11,556 bases of DNA from Gammaproteobacteria bacterium. GTDB taxonomy: Bacteria > Pseudomonadota > Gammaproteobacteria > Steroidobacterales > SZUA-146. Positions 7,980-11,556 of this stretch are shown here, piece by piece (position 1 is the first letter of the stretch; every line of letters begins with the position of its first letter). Made by a program: the position numbers and the translations under genes. The DNA lies in assembly GCA_003228965.1 (NCBI GenBank), contig QIGP01000405.1:1-11556 (forward strand). The letters are read 5' to 3'. A model generated the notes under the pieces. It was given only the letters and a program-made list of their open reading frames with translations, did not search any database and had not been told where the DNA came from.

Positions 7980-9158
7980 ATGCTTAGTGTCAAAGAACCC
8001 AAAGTTGGACTTGTATTGCCAGGAGGAGGAGCACGCGGTGCCTACCAGGCAGGCGTGCTTAAGGCCGTTTCCGATATGTTGCCAGCTGATCACGGTAATC
8101 CGTTTCCCGTGGTCTGCGGCACTTCGGCGGGCGCAATTAACGCGAGTGTGGTGGCCAATCACGCTATAGATTTTCACCGTGGAGTCGAAGAGCTGATTAA
8201 TGTTTGGGGGAACTTCCACTGTCCCCAGGTTTACCGTTCTGACGCCTCATACGTCGCTATAACGGGCCTTACCTGGCTGGCAGCGCTTACCCTCGGCGGC
8301 CTTGGCCCGCGAAATCCCCACTTTCTGTTGGATAACGCTCCGTTAAAAGAATTACTCGGGCGAAATATTAATTTTGACCGTGTTCAGCAAGCCATCGATC
8401 AGGGCGCGTTAGACGCATTGGCCATTACGGCCTCTGGTTATTCGCAGGCGAAGGCGCTGTCGTTTTTTATGGGGAGCACTGAGAAAGCCTGGAAGCGTTC
8501 GCGCCGCGCAGGAATACCGATGAAGCTTACCCTCGATCATCTTATGGCTTCTGTAGCTGTCCCGTTCGTGTTTCCACCGGTGCAAATTGGCGAGGAGTAT
8601 TTTGGCGACGGTGCTCTGAGAGAAGCTGCACCTTTGAGTCCGGCGATCCATCTTGGTGCCAATCGATTGCTGGTAATTGGCACACGTGACGAACAGACCA
8701 TGGACCAGCCGAATCCCGCTGTTTTCGATGGGCATCCGCCATCGTTTGGACACATTGCAGGTTACATTCTTGATACTATTTTTCTTGACGGTCTGTATGC
8801 CGATCTTGAGCGACTTACGCGCATCAATCGGCTCGTTGAAGCCGGCGCTGAAACAAGTTTAAACGTTGTCGATCTGCATATCATTGTGCCTAGCAAAGAT
8901 ATTCGGGAAATTGCCAGCCGTCACAAACACCAGTTTCCGCGGCCTGTAAAAACCTTGTTACGAGGGATAGGCGCCTACAACTCTGGCGGCACTCCGTTAA
9001 TTAGTTATTTGCTGTTTGAGAAAACGTATTGTCAGGAGCTCATCGATCTTGGCTACCAGGACGCCATGGTGCGAAAAGATCGGCTGTTACCGTTTCTTCT
9101 TGGTGAGGATGTACCGGCACTTGATGGTCCAAGGCACATTCGTGAGGCGTTGAGTTAA
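7980..9158 (+). CDS. Patatin-like phospholipase family protein
   Basis: Serine lipid acyl-hydrolase of the patatin fold, which uses a Ser-Asp dyad. The nucleophile-loop oxyanion motif is PGGGARGAYQAG (14-25), the catalytic Ser is Ser49 in GTSAG (47-51), and the dyad Asp is Asp210 in FGDGALREAAPL, so all active-site elements are intact. Its 392 residues are longer than the minimal RssA type (about 300); the extra C-terminal region (about 290-392) has no recognised motif. No signal peptide or export-type fusion is visible, so it is probably cytoplasmic or peripheral to the membrane. Starting at the ATG at 7911 would add 23 residues that overlap the divergent gene's start; I prefer 7980, with GGAG at 7963-7966 (spacing 13, somewhat long), which puts the first strand just before the Gly-rich loop as in the family. 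Substrate (phospholipid or other acyl ester) is not predictable. Confidence 0.92.
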   Translation: MLSVKEPKVGLVLPGGGARGAYQAGVLKAVSDMLPADHGNPFPVVCGTSAGAINASVVANHAIDFHRGVEELINVWGNFHCPQVYRSDASYVAITGLTWLAALTLGGLGPRNPHFLLDNAPLKELLGRNINFDRVQQAIDQGALDALAITASGYSQAKALSFFMGSTEKAWKRSRRAGIPMKLTLDHLMASVAVPFVFPPVQIGEEYFGDGALREAAPLSPAIHLGANRLLVIGTRDEQTMDQPNPAVFDGHPPSFGHIAGYILDTIFLDGLYADLERLTRINRLVEAGAETSLNVVDLHIIVPSKDIREIASRHKHQFPRPVKTLLRGIGAYNSGGTPLISYLLFEKTYCQELIDLGYQDAMVRKDRLLPFLLGEDVPALDGPRHIREALS

Positions 9159-9231
9159 CTAATTTTTAGGTGAAGACGAGCGATAACGTTCTACCCTGCG
9201 CTCATCTAAGTCTGTCCACTCATCCTCAATA

Positions 9232-9488
9232 CAGCATAGCGCCATGGCGCGTCCCGCCTTTAAGAAGATGTGGACCCGAATTGTGACACCAGCGGCCGAG
9301 CGAAGCACCTGTTTACTCGCATCCAGCCTTGCCCTGATTCTGCTGTTTGCACTTTGATTGCACCCAACATCGATTCAGGCGCTGCGGTGCTGTACGCAAC
9401 GGGTGGTCTCACAAATAGTATGGGTGAAATTAGTCTTGCTGCGGCCTTGTACAAAGCACAGGCCGGCCAACACCGCGCTGGAAGTTAA
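9232..9488 (+). pseudogene. Decayed remnant of an MddA/isoprenylcysteine methyltransferase-like membrane protein
   Basis: Between the patatin gene and the terminator, the frame read from 9232 gives [16 protein letters not shown], then [19 protein letters not shown] and ILLFAL, ending at TGA (9355-9357). This closely resembles my recollection of the internal segment of MddA-type (methanethiol S-methyltransferase-like, ICMT family) membrane proteins, where QHSxMARPxFKRWWT and ERSTYVLLSSLALLLLF are followed by a Trp. The TGA falls where that Trp (TGG) is expected, and LHP follows, like W(R/Q)P. Upstream the same frame soon meets a stop (9184-9186), and the family's N-terminal helices are missing. 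Downstream, another frame (9270-9488) holds GAAVLYATGG, which may be a frameshifted, deleted continuation. The firm part is 9232-9369; the rest is tentative. The family's C-terminal SAM-binding region is not seen. Bases 9159-9231 hold nothing I recognise. The alignment is from memory, hence the moderate confidence. Confidence 0.55.
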
Positions 9489-9508
9489 GTCTGCCAGCGC
9501 GGCTTTTT
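9473..9508 (+). terminator. Rho-independent terminator
   Basis: CCGCGCTGG (9473-9481) and CCAGCGCGG (9494-9502) form a perfect 9-base-pair GC-rich stem with a 12-base loop, followed after one C by TTTTT (9504-9508). It acts on plus-strand transcripts, either of the patatin gene (stop at 9158) or of the lost gene that lay between. On the minus strand no T-run follows, so it is probably unidirectional. An outer inverted repeat (9463-9471 with 9520-9528) encloses it. Confidence 0.85.
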
Positions 9509-9545
9509 CTAGCGCATAGGTTGGCCGGAATTCAGTCCTTGCGGA

Positions 9546-10151
9546 CTAATACGCAACGCAGTACCAATCACCGTTGCCTGCGCTGGTGCAGGCGGTGCCG
9601 CCACCACCGCCACTTCCACTTCCACCACCGCCACCACCGCCGGAACCGCCGCCTGCGCCAACACCGCCACCACCGGTGCCGCCTCCTCCGGAGCCGTCTC
9701 CGCCACCGCCACCACCGCCACCACCGACAGCAGGCGGGGGTGTAGTATTCTCTCCAACCGGAAGTGGACCTGTAGTGTCGACCATATTGAGAGAGACCGA
9801 GTACTCGTGGTTAACTGTGGCATCTGTGGTTGTTTCAATAATGATGACGCCAGTTGGAACACCAAGGTCGAGGCCAATGAAGTCAGCTATGTTGGAGATA
9901 ATGTTCTCCTCCAATTCGAAAGAGAGGTCTACGTGCACCCAGCCGCCGTCAAGATTGAAGACTATAAGTTCGTCTTGAAAAATAGTGGAATTCACGCCAT
10001 AGGTTTGGTTAAAAGCGTAGTTGCCAAAGTCGACGGAATGTTCTGTACCTCTGCATTCCTGACAAACAATTTCCATCAAGATATCGGCTGACGCCATGGT
10101 TGAACATAGTGCAGCTGCGGATGTAATCAAGCTTCGATATAAAAGGTTCAT
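9546..10151 (-). CDS. Secreted protein with Gly-rich C-terminal tail, unknown function
   Basis: I do not recognise this 201-residue protein. It has a signal peptide (hydrophobic 8-19, cleavage after ASA at 20-22), so it is exported. The mature part opens with a CxxC (VCQECRGT, Cys30 and Cys33). Residues 35-140 look like a beta-rich domain (NLDGGWVHVDLSFELEE; GVIIIETTTDATVNHEYSV). A Pro patch (138-140) leads into residues 143-185, where 35 of 43 are Gly with scattered Ser, Thr, Asp, Val and Ala. The end TACTSAGNGDWYCVAY has two more Cys (188 and 198), so disulphides are possible. A strong AAGGAGG, 8 bases before the ATG, supports the start. The gene lies 78 bases downstream of the hypothetical membrane protein gene on the same strand and may share its transcript. 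No GlyGly-CTERM or PEP-CTERM sorting signal is seen. The translation is convincing (signal peptide, ribosome site, sensible composition before the tail), but function is open. Confidence 0.85.
   Translation of the reverse strand: MNLLYRSLITSAAALCSTMASADILMEIVCQECRGTEHSVDFGNYAFNQTYGVNSTIFQDELIVFNLDGGWVHVDLSFELEENIISNIADFIGLDLGVPTGVIIIETTTDATVNHEYSVSLNMVDTTGPLPVGENTTPPPAVGGGGGGGGGDGSGGGGTGGGGVGAGGGSGGGGGGGSGSGGGGGTACTSAGNGDWYCVAY
9597..9725 (-). repeat. Low-complexity GGN-codon tract encoding the Gly-rich tail
   Basis: Read on the minus strand, 43 codons are almost all GGT or GGC, with a few GGA and interspersed Ser, Asp, Thr, Ala and Val codons. The runs of 9, 4, 4, 3, 7 and 5 Gly differ in length, so it is an irregular simple-sequence tract rather than a strict repeat. 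It is prone to in-frame length change by slippage. Confidence 0.8.
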
Positions 10152-10153
10152 AG

Positions 10154-10173
10154 TTTTACCCTCCTTGGTAAAA
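10154..10173 (-). promoter_or_regulatory. Leader hairpin with the Shine-Dalgarno sequence in its loop
   Basis: In the mRNA of the Gly-rich protein gene, UUUUACC (10173-10167) and GGUAAAA (10160-10154) can form a perfect 7-base-pair stem around the loop AAGGAG, which is the core of the ribosome-binding site. The stem ends 2 bases before the AUG. With only two G-C pairs the stem is weak, so it may open with temperature or on ribosome binding. Pairing is seen directly; regulation is inferred. Confidence 0.4.
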
Positions 10174-10229
10174 AATCAGAACGAATGTGTGTGGTTTAGT
10201 TTTTGACCGGCACTTGGTCTTGCTAGTGG

Positions 10230-11024
10230 TTAGTTAAGGCCTACCTCCTCTCGTATTGAATCAATTTGTTGCAGTAAGCTGACAATGCGCGCATCGAGCG
10301 CTTCTATGTTGATCCCGTCTCCTTCATGATTTAAGGCGTCTCTGGCCCAGCGAGCGTGTGTATTGACGCGCATGTCGTAGGCGCTTGCGACACCGCTAAG
10401 CACGTAGCCTTGCTCGATATATTCCAGTTTGTTTTTTTTTCCATTAACAAAATAACCGGCCATTAGGTTAGGCATCATTCCGATGTACTTACCTTCCCCG
10501 GATAACGCCGCTGCGCGTAATGCGTAGTCGACGGCTAAGGGAAAGTCCGTTTCCCGTAGTCGTACGGATAACTTATGAGCGGCGTGAGAATCGTGATAGG
10601 CAAGCGCTTTTAATTCTTCGGTCGAGTACGTATCGTAAATATCTAACGGACGAGGTTTGTCGGGTTTGCATGAATAAATCGGTGTCTGAGTGCCGTCTTC
10701 GGCCGTTCTGTACATTTCTATTTTGACCGTGCAGTTACGGTCTGCTCTTACCCAAATGCCTTGGACTTTTTCCATTTCAACGAATTGACCGGTCGCTGGA
10801 TTGAATCGTTTTGAGGCGGGGTCCGGTGCGTCAGCTTGAACGTTGTGAGCGACGCGTTGTGGCACTTCGCTCTCAACTTCAGTTGTTTCTTCAAACTGAA
10901 CTGGTGTGCGCGTATCCGCATTCTCAACGCCTGGTTGAGCAGGCTTCATTGATGACGAAAAGTAGTAACCGACCGCCGCGATTGTTATCAGGCCGGCACT
11001 TGCGATGATTGATTTGGGTGTCAT
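10230..11024 (-). CDS. Membrane-anchored hypothetical protein with helical C-terminal part
   Basis: I do not recognise the family. The 264-residue protein has a short N-terminal membrane segment (about 6-22, SIIASAGLITIAAVGYYF) with Lys4 before it, and no clear cleavage site, so it is probably anchored with the rest in the periplasm. Residues 28-75 are a charged, Pro- and Glu-rich linker. A small domain (about 75-125) contains Cys98 and Cys119, which could form a disulphide. From about 132 it is mainly helical: STEELKALAYHDSHAAHKL and FPLAVDYALRAAALSGEG resemble Sel1/TPR-like helices, though no full repeat set can be shown. The GTG at 11036 is rejected in favour of the ATG at 11024, because GGAG sits 6 bases before the latter and overlaps the GTG. 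The Gly-rich secreted protein gene follows after 78 bases on the same strand. Confidence 0.85.
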   Translation of the reverse strand: MTPKSIIASAGLITIAAVGYYFSSSMKPAQPGVENADTRTPVQFEETTEVESEVPQRVAHNVQADAPDPASKRFNPATGQFVEMEKVQGIWVRADRNCTVKIEMYRTAEDGTQTPIYSCKPDKPRPLDIYDTYSTEELKALAYHDSHAAHKLSVRLRETDFPLAVDYALRAAALSGEGKYIGMMPNLMAGYFVNGKKNKLEYIEQGYVLSGVASAYDMRVNTHARWARDALNHEGDGINIEALDARIVSLLQQIDSIREEVGLN

Positions 11025-11046
11025 CGAATTCTCCACGTTGGCGCAA

Positions 11047-11069
11047 CTAAACTATGACCACCAGTTTAG
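11047..11069. promoter_or_regulatory. Dyad in the leader of the membrane-anchored protein gene
   Basis: CTAAACT (11047-11053) and AGTTTAG (11063-11069) form a perfect 7-base inverted repeat with a 9-base spacer. It lies 22 bases upstream of the ATG at 11024. It could be an operator or an mRNA hairpin; there is no T-run on the minus strand after it, so termination is unlikely. No convincing promoter elements were found in the 201 bases between this gene and mgtE. Confidence 0.3.
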
Positions 11070-11225
11070 GTAAGCAGGTAGGCGGAGCACCAGCTGAATT
11101 ACTGTGGAAAAGCACTGGATTAACGCTTTTTCACACGCAGTGCATGAAAATATTGGCCATCAACGAGCAAACCAGGCCACTGCACTACGTTGAGTTGATG
11201 TGCTAAGCAGGCACCTTGAGAGTAA

Positions 11226-11556
11226 TCAGGTGAGAAACGCGGCGCCCAGCCCAAGAAAGGCGGTGAAGCCGACTACATCAGTGACCGTGGTGAGAACCAC
11301 ACTGCCGGCTAGAGCTGGATCGATGTTCATTCTTTTTAGTATCAAGGGAATAAGCACGCCTGCAGCGGCTGCAATGAGTAGATTAATAATCATAGCGCCT
11401 GCAATAACGGCCGCAATGTCCCACGTACCCCACCAAAGTACGGTAACGATAGCGACGACAATAGCCCACGCAAATCCGTTGAGTGTGCCAATGGCAATTT
11501 CCTTGGCCAGCATCCAGCGTGCGTTAGATCGCTCAATTTGTCCGAGGGCCATGCCA
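11226..11556 (-). CDS. mgtE: MgtE-type magnesium transporter, C-terminal end (partial at right edge)
   Basis: Inner-membrane Mg2+ channel/transporter. Only the last 110 residues are in the window; the frame continues past the right edge (a Gly codon at 11553-11555 precedes the Met at 11552, which is internal). GMALGQIERSNARWMLAKE matches the loop between transmembrane helices 2 and 3 of MgtE. Three hydrophobic segments follow: about GFAWAIVVAIVTVLWW, AVIAGAMIINLLIAAAAGV, and the last around TTVTDVVGFTAFLGLGAAF. The Asp in TTVTDVVGF corresponds to the conserved pore Asp that binds Mg2+ in the Thermus MgtE structure (Asp432). The cytoplasmic N and CBS domains would lie outside the window. It is upstream of, and on the same strand as, the two hypothetical genes, separated by 201 bases, so it is probably a separate unit. 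Confidence 0.93.
   Translation of the reverse strand, partial: GMALGQIERSNARWMLAKEIAIGTLNGFAWAIVVAIVTVLWWGTWDIAAVIAGAMIINLLIAAAAGVLIPLILKRMNIDPALAGSVVLTTVTDVVGFTAFLGLGAAFLT

Noticed and set aside
8409..8753. Minus-strand open frames opposite the patatin gene
   Set aside because: They are antisense shadows of a strongly conserved coding region, with no recognisable motifs or ribosome-binding sites.
9239..9250. Perfect 12-base palindrome GCGCCATGGCGC
   Set aside because: It encodes part of the conserved SAMAR segment of the pseudogene and has no promoter context; a chance product of GC-rich codons.
9270..9488. 72-residue plus-strand frame ending inside the terminator loop
   Set aside because: It starts at a GTG with no ribosome-binding site, has odd composition and overlaps the better-supported methyltransferase remnant in another frame. 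It is treated as part of the pseudogene region.
9534..9547. AGTCC-TTGC-GGACT hairpin at the stop of the Gly-rich gene (a GCAA tetraloop on the minus strand)
   Set aside because: It is a 5-base-pair stem with no T-run after it; not enough to call a terminator.
9574..9978. Pro-rich plus-strand frame opposite the Gly-rich gene
   Set aside because: Pro codons (CCN) are the reverse complement of the Gly codons (GGN). The minus frame has the signal peptide and a strong ribosome-binding site; the plus frame has neither.

Overview
The window looks like a piece of a gammaproteobacterial chromosome. Gene density is high and base composition is moderate, about half G+C by eye. The enzymes are of proteobacterial type (a PykA-type pyruvate kinase, transketolase, a proteobacterial GAPDH), and the first four genes follow the tkt-gap-pgk-pyk order known from that group. 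I cannot name a genus. No tRNA, rRNA, CRISPR array, insertion sequence or prophage was seen.

Positions 1-5097, plus strand: a central-carbon operon made of the C-terminal two thirds of transketolase (cut by the window edge), glyceraldehyde-3-phosphate dehydrogenase, phosphoglycerate kinase and pyruvate kinase. The spacers are 51, 17 and 56 bases, and each start has a recognisable ribosome-binding site. Together these genes link the pentose phosphate pathway to lower glycolysis. Fructose-bisphosphate aldolase, which often follows pyk in this cluster, is absent.

Positions 5261-7307, plus strand: a translationally coupled pair with an 11-base overlap, a MoxR-type AAA+ ATPase and a CoxE-like von Willebrand A protein with an altered MIDAS motif (DxGxS). 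Such pairs are thought to act as metal- or cofactor-insertion chaperones, but no client is visible here.

Positions 7331-9158: a minus-strand Bcp/PrxQ peroxiredoxin with an unusual signal peptide, convergent with the VWA gene. It is divergent from a plus-strand patatin-like phospholipase. Their 67-base shared upstream region holds an 18-base near-perfect palindrome that may be an operator.

Positions 9159-9545: no intact gene. The stretch carries what I read as a decayed remnant of an MddA/isoprenylcysteine-methyltransferase-like membrane protein, followed by a strong rho-independent terminator nested in a second inverted repeat.

Positions 9546-11556, minus strand: a secreted protein of unknown function with a 43-residue Gly-rich tail and a hairpin around its Shine-Dalgarno sequence; a membrane-anchored hypothetical protein with a helical C-terminal part; and the C-terminal end of an MgtE-type magnesium transporter running off the right edge.

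I did not find a clearly new multi-gene system. The best leads are the degraded methyltransferase, the palindrome between the divergent genes, the leader hairpin and Gly-rich secreted protein, and the MoxR/VWA pair beside the glycolytic operon.
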